Shown here in pieces: positions 34,649 to 43,422 of a stretch of DNA of 64,000 nt. This DNA is from Marinobacter sp. LQ44 (GTDB lineage: Bacteria > Pseudomonadota > Gammaproteobacteria > Pseudomonadales > Oleiphilaceae), in NCBI RefSeq assembly GCF_001447155.2, contig NZ_CP014754.1, forward strand, positions 2,542,001 through 2,606,000, given 5' to 3'. Within the stretch, counting starts at the first letter, position 1; each line of letters begins with the position of its first letter. The notes beneath the pieces were generated by a model that made no database searches, was not told the origin of the DNA, and was given only the letters and a program-made list of their open reading frames with translations. Both the position numbers and the translations under genes were made by a program.

Positions 34649-35188
34649 GTGGCATTACCAAAACCTTCATCTGACAAAGTGCGTTACCTGGTGTTGGAAG
34701 CCCGCCAGAATCCGCCGGTTGTGCGGTCTTTGTATGCGCAGGCAGACAACCCGAATTGGGTGCACCTGTTTGCTGAAACAGACTGGCAGCAATACCTGAC
34801 TGAAAGCCCCGTTGTCCTGGAAGCAAACCAGAGTAGCCCTGAATACCAGTGGGCGCTGAAAGGACTGAAAGAGGGACGATTAACGGGCCTGATTCTGGAG
34901 TCGTCAGAAGGGCTCGAGTCCGTCACGCAATGGTTAAGAGCGCGTCTGAAAGTACGCTTCGATGGGCAACGACAGGGCCTGTTGCGCTTCTATGACCCGG
35001 ATGTTTGGCATCGGCTATCTCCGGTGGTCCAGGACCAAGCGGATGTAGTGGAACGAGTTATCTACTGGCATGGTGATTCCGGTGAGGCCCGCTGGCTAAC
35101 CACCGAAAAACCAAGCCCGTTTAACATGTTCCCTGTGCCCACACTGAACGAAAGCCAATGGCAGGCATTGAACATTGTTATTGCCTGA
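34649..35188 (+). CDS. DUF4123-type T6SS effector adaptor
   Basis: A protein of about 179 residues recognised as DUF4123 from YLVLEARQNPPVVRSLYAQADNPNWVHLFAETDWQQYLTESPVVLE and the C-terminal RFYDPDVWHRLSP. DUF4123 proteins act as chaperone/adaptors loading cargo effectors onto the cognate VgrG. GTG 34649 is chosen because GGAGGGGAGAGG lies immediately upstream; the alternative ATG 34628 overlaps the vgrG stop and lacks such a site. Base composition becomes more AT-rich from here to about 41.5 kb. Confidence 0.85.
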   Translation: MALPKPSSDKVRYLVLEARQNPPVVRSLYAQADNPNWVHLFAETDWQQYLTESPVVLEANQSSPEYQWALKGLKEGRLTGLILESSEGLESVTQWLRARLKVRFDGQRQGLLRFYDPDVWHRLSPVVQDQADVVERVIYWHGDSGEARWLTTEKPSPFNMFPVPTLNESQWQALNIVIA

Positions 35189-35227
35189 GAATGAATTCAC
35201 CGCTAGACAAAGCAAGGAATGACAGGG

Positions 35228-38200
35228 ATGTCTGAGAACAACTCGAACCAGGTTGCCGGAAGCTGTGGTCCCGCCTGTGAGGGCGAATTACTCTTTGTCG
35301 AGGTAATGGGAAGGGATCACCCGAAAGGGCATGCCTTCCGGATCTTTGATGAGCAAAATGTCGAACGGCAAGAAAAACTGGAAAGCCGGGTGGCTGTGGA
35401 GGATCTTGGCGATTCGCTTCTTCATATCTGGCCGTGGCAAGGGGAACCGAACCGTAGCCTATGGCTGGAGATTGCTGCAGATGAGGGTGATCCGATTCAT
35501 GTACCGTTTCTTAAAAGTGCAACTGCTGTGCAACGTGAATCGGAGCGCCAGCATCATGTGATACTTCCCATCATTCCGACCACGCTGATCTCGGGTGTAA
35601 CCCTGAAAGGTAACAACCCCGCCCACCGCGTAGTGTCGCGTCCCGGTTTTATCTATCTATTCCACGAGGGGAAACTTTGGCGTGAACTTGAAGTACGAAT
35701 GAACGAGCAAGGGGTTACGAGTTACCACGATGTGGCGCTTGAGAACTATAGGCAGACCGGTGGTGAGTTTGAGCCTGGCTATCGAGCTGTGACAGGTGCC
35801 GCCCTTAGTGAAATCTGGGTGCCGGCACGAATTGATGGCAACTGGATCAGTATCGACGCAGCGTACAGTGAGTCTCAGTGGCCAGGGGCCCGAGTTAACT
35901 ATTTACAGGGTAAGCCTCTGGTCAGAGTGGATCGCTGCAGCACCATTAAAATGGAGCTTGCGGATCCGAAGCATCAAGACGGCGAGACCTACACAATCAA
36001 CCCAGGCCTTACCAATGCGTTCCTGGCTAGCCATCTCGCACCCCAAAGGAGCCGAAACCCTTTAATCGAGTGGCATTTTGATCGCCCGGAGAACTACCTC
36101 TTTGATCTCAAAGGTAGCTATGCTGCGTCGGCAGCGGAAGCGGCAGTCGGAATCCACCAACGTCAGGAGGATCCAGACCCCGAGGACGTGATTCATGAGG
36201 ATGAGCGTCCGGAGATGTCGGTGCTAGCCAAATGTCTTTATCGGACATTGAAAGAAGTGGAAGTGGCTGATGAGCCAACGAGTGATGAAGAAGGGCTCGG
36301 GATACTGGATTGGCCTGAAAATATACAAACTGTCGGAGATTGTATTAAGGACGCACGCGATCGGCTGATTGGGGCTATCCAGCTGGATGACCCGGTTGGA
36401 AAGCTACGTTATCTGCAGCAGCGTCGTCAGGTAGCGGCCTGGTTCTCCAATGCTGCAGTGAGACGGGCAAAGGCCCGGCCTTATTTTGAGTCCGCCCTGT
36501 TAATGAATGCCGCAGTTGTACCCAGCAATATTGGTGGGAGATTAAACCCACTGCACAAGTACATGTCTGAACTAAATGATGAGGGGCGGAAGGAGCTTGA
36601 ACGTTCCATCGCCGTGTCTGAGAGAAGGCTTGCAGTGGAGTATGGGGCTAACCTGCAAACTGATCTTCTGGATCTGTTGCAGCGTAGCTGGGTCCAACAT
36701 AGTTTGGTGGATCTGTTTACGCATGATGGTTACGACTATGCGGGTGCTTTTCATTTTCTGGTGTCATTAATCCAAGAAGTGATCAAGGAGTCTGCCGAAT
36801 GTGACGTTTTGGCGGCTAGAACAGACGGCCCGATGACCGGTAAAGGAAAAGAGTGGCTTCTGGACATCTGTCGCGCAGGGCGCGGCCAATTACTTTACAC
36901 ACTGCTGTTTCCCAGCGTTACTATCGAGGACCTGAAGCAGCCCTATGTTACTCCGGCCGAACCGGACGAAAACACAGGCGACGGTCAGTTCCGGGCCAGC
37001 GAGTTGGCATCGCTGGAGGATGAAGATCTCCCAGAAATAGATCTTGTCAAGACGCGGGATGGCCTGGAATTGGCCGCCGCGGCCGAGACAGGGATTTTCT
37101 CAACGGTCTTTGCTTCAAGCATGCGGATAGGCACCCAGACACTGTTGAGCATCCATGGCAATCTTTGGTCGGCAATTCAAAGTGCCAGTCAGCCCTTGAT
37201 CAGCAATAACCAGAAACTTAAAGATCTTGACGCCCAACTCAAGGCAATCGAAACGGAAATGGATCGGTTGCGGCAGGAAAGGGCAGACGCCGAGAGAGCG
37301 AGTACGGAGGCAAGGGATAACGCGGTTGATGAGCGGAATGAAGGTCACCGACAGGCCGAACAGGCCAGGCAGAAAGCGCGGGCAAACCTTGCGCGTATAG
37401 CTGCACAGGAGTCTGAAATTGATCTACGCTCAAAGAATCTGGCAGGACAAAGACAACTGTTATACGCAGGCTTGATCCAAGCGCGAATGAAGCTGTATTC
37501 AGGGTCAATTGAGCAACTCAGGGCATCCCTGCCTTCCCTCATGGGCAGCATCCGGCTGGAGCGCTTTTCAAAGGCGAAGCAAAAACGCTTCCTCGTGCTC
37601 GGGATCACTGGCTTGGAGGAGCTTCCCGAAGGAATGAGGGCCATTCAGATGTTTGGTGATATTACCGAACTGACCGAGGGAAAGGTTCACCATAGAGCCT
37701 CCACGAACAAGTCTCGTGCCCGTGCACAAGGGTTGCCTTCCGGTAAAGCGAGCGAAGTCTTGTTGCTGGTTGTGCCGGAGAACGAGCGAATGGCGAAAAT
37801 TCTGAAACACCTAGATGCGGCACAAAGACAATACTCCGGGGCGTTGAAGGAGCTGGGCATATGGGAGCGCTATGCGGCCCAATCCTCCAACTTGTCGGCG
37901 GCAGCGACTGCTGTGGTGGCCCGGCGGGTGGCAGAGGCAGAGCTCAAACTAGACAAGGCATTGAGCCAGTTCGAGAAGGTCGATGGTAACCTGCGAGCGG
38001 CCAACGATGCTGTTGGCGATCTGGAAGCCAACAGAAATACCCTTGGGGCCAAAGTCCGCGAGCTCGAAGAAACGGTGACTAAGACGGAGAAAAGGCGTCT
38101 TTACCGGGTGCTCAATTCTCCACTTTTGCCTGCTTCAATCATGCTTATGGAGTTGCATAATGTGTCAGGCGTGGTGGCTGCTTACGAGAGAAATTTCAGA

Positions 38201-39346
38201 ACTAAGGGGGAGTGGAATGCAATTTCGGGGGCTGGAAGTGCATACTACGACATAGGTTATGCCTCCGTTATGCTAACAGAGCGATTTCTGCAGAATGTGG
38301 CGATTGTTGAACGGGTATCGAAGCAGTTCCTGTCTCGTGAATGGAATGGTCGTTTTGCTACAAAGCTAGCTGGATATCTTGGTGGTCCCCTAACGTGGGG
38401 CAGGGCCTTGGGCGGAGTGGGCGGCGTCCTGATGAGCCTCGTCTATGCCCTTGACGCGAATTATTTTTTTCGTATGGGTAATACTGGCGCGTCGGTTGGT
38501 GCGGGAATAGTCGCTGCTGGGGGGGTGGCATTGACATTTGCCAGCGTGGCCGGGTCTGCAGGGTTGTTGTTTCTGGGGCCGGCTGGGTGGCTTGCTTTGG
38601 GTGTGGCGCTGGCAATTTCGGGTACGGCAGTGATGGCCTGGTTCAACGAGAAGCCCATTGAGATCTGGATGCGCCATGGTCCCTTCGGGTCGATGGCCGA
38701 GAAACCCTTTCTGAAAGAACCTCAGGAAGCTTATTACCGCCTGGCAAGTCTATTAATGGGTGTGAGTGTCGTGATCGAACCCAACCCTCTGCGTGGGCGG
38801 GCGCTCCGGCGGGAGTTGGCTGAGGAGGACGAGGATCGCCTGGCGGTACTCCGAGAGGCAAATACCCGTTTACGGATCGAAAGCGCTTTCCCTGGTTTAT
38901 TCAAAGGAGCTGAGATGGTGGCTGTGAAGCCACACCTTCAATTGGTTGAGACAAAGTCCGAGCGGGGGTATTTGCTGGGCGTGAGTGACATGTCCAGAAC
39001 GATGGTTAGGCCATTCGCAAAAACTGAGTTGAAGGAACATGTACTTCTGGAGGAGGAGTTCGATGGTGGGACTTATGTGTATCTGAAAACGCCTCTTACC
39101 CGCAGCAAGGGATCGGAGCGCTGGTTCGGAGCGGTGGATCTGAAAGAAACCTGGACCTATCACTGGGATGTCCGCATTCAGGTGCAAATTCACGCTGAAG
39201 AAGGCAAGGCTCCCATGGTTTTCCCCGCGCCAGATCCGGAGGACCCATTGACTTACAACAAAGATGATCCTAAACATGCTCAACCGGACTTCAGTAAGAA
39301 GGGTCGCCCATTCTGGTATGAGGAACAGGTCCGTTACTATGGTTGA
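35228..39346 (+). CDS. Putative T6SS pore-forming effector (VasX-like, MIX-type motif)
   Basis: A 1372-residue protein. The N-terminal region carries RPGFIYLF at about residues 138-145, matching the core of the MIX marker (R-x-G-h-h-Y-h-h). The middle is helical, with a long charged coiled coil at about 655-740. Near the C-terminus hydrophobic segments at about 1065-1140 (VLMSLVYALDANYFF; GIVAAGGVALTFASVAGSAGLLFLG; WLALGVALAISGTAVMAWF) form a hairpin-like membrane region, the hallmark of VasX/colicin-like pore formers. ATG 35228 has AAGGA at good spacing. DUF4123 upstream and membrane proteins downstream support cargo plus immunity. Confidence 0.8.
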   Translation: MSENNSNQVAGSCGPACEGELLFVEVMGRDHPKGHAFRIFDEQNVERQEKLESRVAVEDLGDSLLHIWPWQGEPNRSLWLEIAADEGDPIHVPFLKSATAVQRESERQHHVILPIIPTTLISGVTLKGNNPAHRVVSRPGFIYLFHEGKLWRELEVRMNEQGVTSYHDVALENYRQTGGEFEPGYRAVTGAALSEIWVPARIDGNWISIDAAYSESQWPGARVNYLQGKPLVRVDRCSTIKMELADPKHQDGETYTINPGLTNAFLASHLAPQRSRNPLIEWHFDRPENYLFDLKGSYAASAAEAAVGIHQRQEDPDPEDVIHEDERPEMSVLAKCLYRTLKEVEVADEPTSDEEGLGILDWPENIQTVGDCIKDARDRLIGAIQLDDPVGKLRYLQQRRQVAAWFSNAAVRRAKARPYFESALLMNAAVVPSNIGGRLNPLHKYMSELNDEGRKELERSIAVSERRLAVEYGANLQTDLLDLLQRSWVQHSLVDLFTHDGYDYAGAFHFLVSLIQEVIKESAECDVLAARTDGPMTGKGKEWLLDICRAGRGQLLYTLLFPSVTIEDLKQPYVTPAEPDENTGDGQFRASELASLEDEDLPEIDLVKTRDGLELAAAAETGIFSTVFASSMRIGTQTLLSIHGNLWSAIQSASQPLISNNQKLKDLDAQLKAIETEMDRLRQERADAERASTEARDNAVDERNEGHRQAEQARQKARANLARIAAQESEIDLRSKNLAGQRQLLYAGLIQARMKLYSGSIEQLRASLPSLMGSIRLERFSKAKQKRFLVLGITGLEELPEGMRAIQMFGDITELTEGKVHHRASTNKSRARAQGLPSGKASEVLLLVVPENERMAKILKHLDAAQRQYSGALKELGIWERYAAQSSNLSAAATAVVARRVAEAELKLDKALSQFEKVDGNLRAANDAVGDLEANRNTLGAKVRELEETVTKTEKRRLYRVLNSPLLPASIMLMELHNVSGVVAAYERNFRTKGEWNAISGAGSAYYDIGYASVMLTERFLQNVAIVERVSKQFLSREWNGRFATKLAGYLGGPLTWGRALGGVGGVLMSLVYALDANYFFRMGNTGASVGAGIVAAGGVALTFASVAGSAGLLFLGPAGWLALGVALAISGTAVMAWFNEKPIEIWMRHGPFGSMAEKPFLKEPQEAYYRLASLLMGVSVVIEPNPLRGRALRRELAEEDEDRLAVLREANTRLRIESAFPGLFKGAEMVAVKPHLQLVETKSERGYLLGVSDMSRTMVRPFAKTELKEHVLLEEEFDGGTYVYLKTPLTRSKGSERWFGAVDLKETWTYHWDVRIQVQIHAEEGKAPMVFPAPDPEDPLTYNKDDPKHAQPDFSKKGRPFWYEEQVRYYG

Positions 39347-40496
39347 CCCAACAAACACAGGGACTGATTTCGGTGGCTACTATGGCACCGACGCATATTG
39401 TCCCGAATCAGTACCGGAGCAACCCGTTCAAAGTCAGGATTTCAATCATTCTAAATTAGGGCGATCAGCGGGCTTTCGGCTGCCTTGGGGGAGAGCGCAG
39501 GATGTCATGCCATCCAACTTATTTGCTCGCTGGCCACCAAAAGCCTTGCGAGAGATAGAACTAATTGGGAATCTTTTGGAGGAAGCAGGGCACCAAGGCC
39601 AGCAAGATCATCAAAGTATTCGGTATGCGCCGCTCGCTTTCCGGTCTAAGTTGATCAATGCGCTTGAGGTATTCGGAAAAGCTCTCTTCTGGGTCAGTTT
39701 ACCTCTTGGGGTTGTTATATATGTGATGCATGCCTATCTTACAGACTCCAAGTTGTTAATTGCACTGCAAGATGTCTACTCATTTATTCTGATGATAACA
39801 GGCATACCCGCCCTCATGTGGCTGTCCTCAACACTCGTTTTCACCCTATTTCCCCGATGGAGCGTAAAAGCCGGACGCGGTCCTGAATGGGAACTCGACC
39901 GTCGCAACGGGATGGTTCGGGTGTGGAGTTACCGCCGTGCCGTGCCTTTTATTGGGCCACGCAAAGTCACGGTTTTCGAGGCGCCTTTCTATGAGTTCGA
40001 CGGCTTTGTGGCCGGTGGGGCAACCCGGTATGGGCCAAGGTTCGATTTCATCCTGTGCCACCGCTATAGCAAGCTGACGGTGCATATCGGCGATATTCTT
40101 TTGGGCTGGCACCATAACCCCCGGCCTTGTTACGCGCTCTGGGATTTCCTCCAGAACTACATGGATGTGAGCCGCCCACTGCCCGAGTTTCCGGTGCTGG
40201 AGCCCCATCGACACAAAGACCCTGTAACCGCCGAACACGACAGGAAATCAGGGCGCCCGGAACGTTACTGGCGGGATATGGACGATAAAACCTTCAAGCA
40301 AAAAGAGGATGAGATGCTTAGCCGGGTCCTGAGCATTGACACCGAGCAACGCCCGAACCTGATGGCAAAGAAGGTTCGCTATGCGCACATGACCCCAGAG
40401 GACATGCTCGCCTATGGGCGTGGTTCCCGTCGGGGTCGTAATGGGGCTCGTGCACCCAGGCCGTCAGTTGGATATGTGCAAAGGGATTGGAAATAA
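39339..40496 (+). CDS. Putative membrane immunity protein for the VasX-like effector
   Basis: A 385-residue protein starting ATGGTTGA inside the effector stop region, so translation is coupled. Two membrane spans lie at about residues 105-130 (FGKALFWVSLPLGVVIYVMHAYL) and 142-168 (FILMITGIPALMWLSSTLVF). A cytoplasmic-looking domain follows (KAGRGPEWELDRRNGMVRVW) with an Arg/Gly-rich C-terminus. Known immunity proteins of pore-forming T6SS effectors are membrane proteins encoded directly downstream. Function is inferred from context only. Confidence 0.6.
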   Translation: MVDPTNTGTDFGGYYGTDAYCPESVPEQPVQSQDFNHSKLGRSAGFRLPWGRAQDVMPSNLFARWPPKALREIELIGNLLEEAGHQGQQDHQSIRYAPLAFRSKLINALEVFGKALFWVSLPLGVVIYVMHAYLTDSKLLIALQDVYSFILMITGIPALMWLSSTLVFTLFPRWSVKAGRGPEWELDRRNGMVRVWSYRRAVPFIGPRKVTVFEAPFYEFDGFVAGGATRYGPRFDFILCHRYSKLTVHIGDILLGWHHNPRPCYALWDFLQNYMDVSRPLPEFPVLEPHRHKDPVTAEHDRKSGRPERYWRDMDDKTFKQKEDEMLSRVLSIDTEQRPNLMAKKVRYAHMTPEDMLAYGRGSRRGRNGARAPRPSVGYVQRDWK

Positions 40497-40562
40497 TCCA
40501 GTATCGGCTTGCCGTACCTACACTTATCAATTCTAAAAGCATCGGTTAATGGACTAACTCCG

Positions 40563-41108
40563 ATGGATTCAACGTATTCAAAAATATCAACCGTCAAGCA
40601 TCAGGTGTACCTGAAGAACAGGGCATTGATGTATACAACCGGCATTCTATTGTTCGGGACGGTCCTGGGTTTCGGATATTTGTTCTATTTGGAAGCAACT
40701 GCCGCGTTTGCACTTGGCTTCATATTGTTTTTGAGTGTTGCCGTGCTGGGCCTATTGCGTATCGATTTCGGCAAGATCAATCACATGATCGAGATTACCC
40801 CTCAATTCCTGAGAGTGGATGACTGTATCTTGAAAGAGATTGCCTGGCAGGATATCGCTCACCTCAAGCTGGAAAGCCATTTCAGCAAGGGAATCAAGCG
40901 GTCTGCGCTTCTGATCGTTTACCTGAAGAACAATCACACGTACGACCTGCCAGAACCTGGGCGAATTCTATCCCGTCATCGATCGGACGGAGGGATTGTT
41001 GCTACGAATCTGTACAACTATGCCGGCGATTATAAGGACATCTTCAATAGTCTCTGTGAGGCGCGAGAAAGCGGTCAGTTTGTTTTGTGGAATCGCTCTC
41101 AACATTGA
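40563..41108 (+). CDS. Membrane protein, second immunity/accessory candidate
   Basis: A protein of about 181 residues with a hydrophobic hairpin (ALMYTTGILLFGTVLGFGYLFYL and FALGFILFLSVAVLGLL, about residues 25-70) and a soluble C-terminal domain (MIEITPQFLRVDDCILKEIAWQDIAHLKLES) that resembles a PH-like beta fold. The start is uncertain; ATG 40563 gives a normal N-terminus. It follows the first immunity candidate by 66 bases and may give added protection or be a remnant of an expanded immunity cassette. Confidence 0.55.
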   Translation: MDSTYSKISTVKHQVYLKNRALMYTTGILLFGTVLGFGYLFYLEATAAFALGFILFLSVAVLGLLRIDFGKINHMIEITPQFLRVDDCILKEIAWQDIAHLKLESHFSKGIKRSALLIVYLKNNHTYDLPEPGRILSRHRSDGGIVATNLYNYAGDYKDIFNSLCEARESGQFVLWNRSQH

Positions 41109-41230
41109 GTATGTAATTTGCGCATTTCATGCCAGGGTCAAGTTGCCCGAACGCTTGGTCGGGTAAACTGCCAGGGTTGATGCATTAATCATTAGAACCA
41201 TCAATAACGTGTCACCACAAGGAGAACACT

Positions 41231-41473
41231 ATGTCAGGAAGTCGCGATCATCTCGAAATGTCATTCATGTCCATCCAGTGCTTTGCCGATGACGGCAAGT
41301 TGGATGCCGAGGAACTAGGATCAATCGTTCGTATTGCCGAGCGCGATGGTGTGATTGATGAGAACGAAATCCGGGTACTTCGGAACATCATTTCCAGAAT
41401 CAAACCGGAAGAGGTGGATGACGCCATGCGCCGCCGCTTGCAGGAAATTGAGCGCAAGATTTCGGCAGCATGA
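41231..41473 (+). CDS. Small acidic TerB/EF-hand-like protein
   Basis: An 80-residue acidic protein. FADDGKLDAEELGSIVRIAERDGVIDENEIRVLRNII shows two acidic helix-loop-helix units similar to TerB-like and EF-hand-like proteins. AAGGAGAACACT precedes the ATG. It ends 23 bases before the left end of the IS1380 element. Its role is unknown; position links it to the effector module or to the stress cluster beyond the IS. Confidence 0.6.
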   Translation: MSGSRDHLEMSFMSIQCFADDGKLDAEELGSIVRIAERDGVIDENEIRVLRNIISRIKPEEVDDAMRRRLQEIERKISAA

Positions 41474-41496
41474 TTACATGAAGAAACTGGGGCTAA

Positions 41497-43065
41497 CCCG
41501 GATTTCTCATGAGAAGGTAGCATAAGGAAGGAAGAAGCGGCTGAAAGTGTTATGATTTCAAGCTCCTACACAAAAAACCAACACTAACCGCCGCTATCCA
41601 AAATGGTACCCGAAAAGCTGACCTTCTCGCCACTCGTTCGCCGTAAAATTGAAGCCGATTTCTCCGGTGGTCATATCACCTCCGATGCCGGGTTGCTCCT
41701 GCTTCGGGAAATCGACAAGCAACACCGTCTGACTCAGCGCCTGGCCTCGGTGCTTAACGATTCACGGAATCCGGTCTTGGTTCGTCACAAGCTGGAAACC
41801 ATGACTCGACAACGGGTCTTCGGCGTAGCCGCCGGATATGAAGACCTGAACGATCACGAGGCACTGCGTTTTGACCAAGCTCTGCAAACCGCTGTTGGCC
41901 GAGAGAGCGATTTAGCCGGCAAGTCCACGCTGTGCCGAATGGAGCAGCAGGTGGACAGGCAATCGGTCGTTAAAGCCCACGAACTACTTTGGCATCACTT
42001 TATCGAACAGCATGAGACACCGCCGAAGGAAATCGTGCTGGATTTTGATGGCACTGATATCCCGGTTCATGGCGACCAGCCCGGCAAGTTCTTCAACGCC
42101 TATTACGACCACCACTGTTACTTTCCGCTGTACGTGTTCTGTGGTCGCCACCTGCTGGTGAGCTACCTGCGCACCAGTAACCGCAGTGACAGCCGCCACA
42201 GCTGGGCCATTCTGGCCCTGCTGGTGAAGTTCATTCGGCAGTACTGGCCTGATACCCGCATCATGTTCCGGGGTGACAGCGGCTTCTACCGTCCCCGATT
42301 GCTGAGCTGGTGCGACCGGAATAACGTGGATTACCTGGTCGGCATCAGCAAAAACAGCCGGTTGCTCAAGGACGTGGAAGCGCCGTCACAACTGGTCCGG
42401 GACACGCACCAGAAAGTCGGTGAAAAAGTCTCCGCCACTTATCGGTTCCGGTATCAGGCGCATTCCTGGAAGTTCCCTCGCTGGGTGGTGGCTCGCCTGG
42501 AAGAAGGCGAGCTGGGTTCCAACCCTCGCTTCGTGATCAGCTCCCGCTATGACGACGGTTTTAAGCTCTATTACGAACAGTACTGCGCCCGAGGCGACAT
42601 GGAAAACCGGATCAAGGATCAGCAGCTGTATCTGTTCGCGGATCGAACGTCGAGCGTTCAGTGGTGGACCAATCAATGGCGGCTGATCTTATCCGGCTTC
42701 GCTTACACCTTGTTCGAGCGATTACGAGCGCACCTGAAGAAGACACCCTTCGAACGGATGAGCGCCAGCAATCTGCGGCTGAAGCTGATCAAGGTTGGCG
42801 CGGTCATCATCCGCAATACCCGCCGAATCCGGGTGCTGATGAGCGACAGCTATCCCTATAAAGATGAACTCACAGATCTGGTACGCCGCCTGGTTCCGGG
42901 GTAGATGCCCGGGCTCCCCCGGCCCGACGCAATGGGGGAAAGGGGGAAGTGTGTCCAGGCAACAGAAAATGATCACAAATTGGCCAATAATGGCCGCGCC
43001 TGAGCTGTCATGGCGGTAAACCGCCCAACCTGCAAGGCTGGCTGGGTAGCTATGAGAAATCCGGG
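41497..43065 (+). mobile_element. IS1380-family insertion sequence, complete
   Basis: A 1569-bp element bounded by 14-bp perfect terminal inverted repeats (CCCGGATTTCTCAT at 41497-41510; its complement at 43052-43065). A 4-base target duplication, CTAA, occurs at 41493-41496 and 43066-43069. One intact transposase gene fills it. Perfect ends, intact target repeat and intact gene suggest a recent, possibly still active insertion, located between the T6SS cargo module and the envelope cluster. Confidence 0.93.
41603..42904 (+). CDS. IS1380-family transposase
   Basis: A 433-residue DDE transposase. The start VPEKLTFSPLVRRKIEADFSGGHITSDAGLLLLREID is typical of IS1380. Catalytic residues are in VLDFDGTDIPVHG, RGDSGFYRP and the Glu of ARGDMENRIKD. 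The C-terminus is complete. It carries out cut-and-paste transposition of its own element. Confidence 0.95.
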   Translation: MVPEKLTFSPLVRRKIEADFSGGHITSDAGLLLLREIDKQHRLTQRLASVLNDSRNPVLVRHKLETMTRQRVFGVAAGYEDLNDHEALRFDQALQTAVGRESDLAGKSTLCRMEQQVDRQSVVKAHELLWHHFIEQHETPPKEIVLDFDGTDIPVHGDQPGKFFNAYYDHHCYFPLYVFCGRHLLVSYLRTSNRSDSRHSWAILALLVKFIRQYWPDTRIMFRGDSGFYRPRLLSWCDRNNVDYLVGISKNSRLLKDVEAPSQLVRDTHQKVGEKVSATYRFRYQAHSWKFPRWVVARLEEGELGSNPRFVISSRYDDGFKLYYEQYCARGDMENRIKDQQLYLFADRTSSVQWWTNQWRLILSGFAYTLFERLRAHLKKTPFERMSASNLRLKLIKVGAVIIRNTRRIRVLMSDSYPYKDELTDLVRRLVPG

Positions 43066-43170
43066 CTAACCATAGTTGCGCTCGCTCGGTGCATCGCAGC
43101 GGTTGAATCCTGAAGTGGAGCTGCTGACCATACGCCGCTCAAATGGACACGAATACAAGGAATGTCAGGA

Positions 43171-43377
43171 ATGGAATCTTTCTCAAAGCGCCGGCTTACC
43201 GCCGACGAATTACCTCACCGTATTGAAAATTTCCCGCTTGCTCAGAATTGGGAAATGATTCTTCTGAATCCCGGGCCCATTTTTTCCATTGGCGTCATGC
43301 TCCTGGTAGCCGGTTCTCAGATCACACCTTCCGTGATTCAGGAAGTTCAAACATACGTCTACGAGCAGCAAAGCTGA
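43171..43377 (+). CDS. Small hypothetical protein
   Basis: A 68-residue protein: KRRLTADELPHRIENFPLAQNW, then a hydrophobic stretch PIFSIGVMLLVAGSQI (about residues 35-50). ATG 43171 is preferred because AAGGAA lies 8 bases upstream; ATG 43162 overlaps that site. It lies 45 bases before the first tail-anchored paralog and may be its partner. No family is recognised. Confidence 0.45.
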   Translation: MESFSKRRLTADELPHRIENFPLAQNWEMILLNPGPIFSIGVMLLVAGSQITPSVIQEVQTYVYEQQS

Positions 43378-43422
43378 GCAAGGCTCGTTTCAAGAAAATC
43401 AGTTCCAACAGGGATCGTAGCT

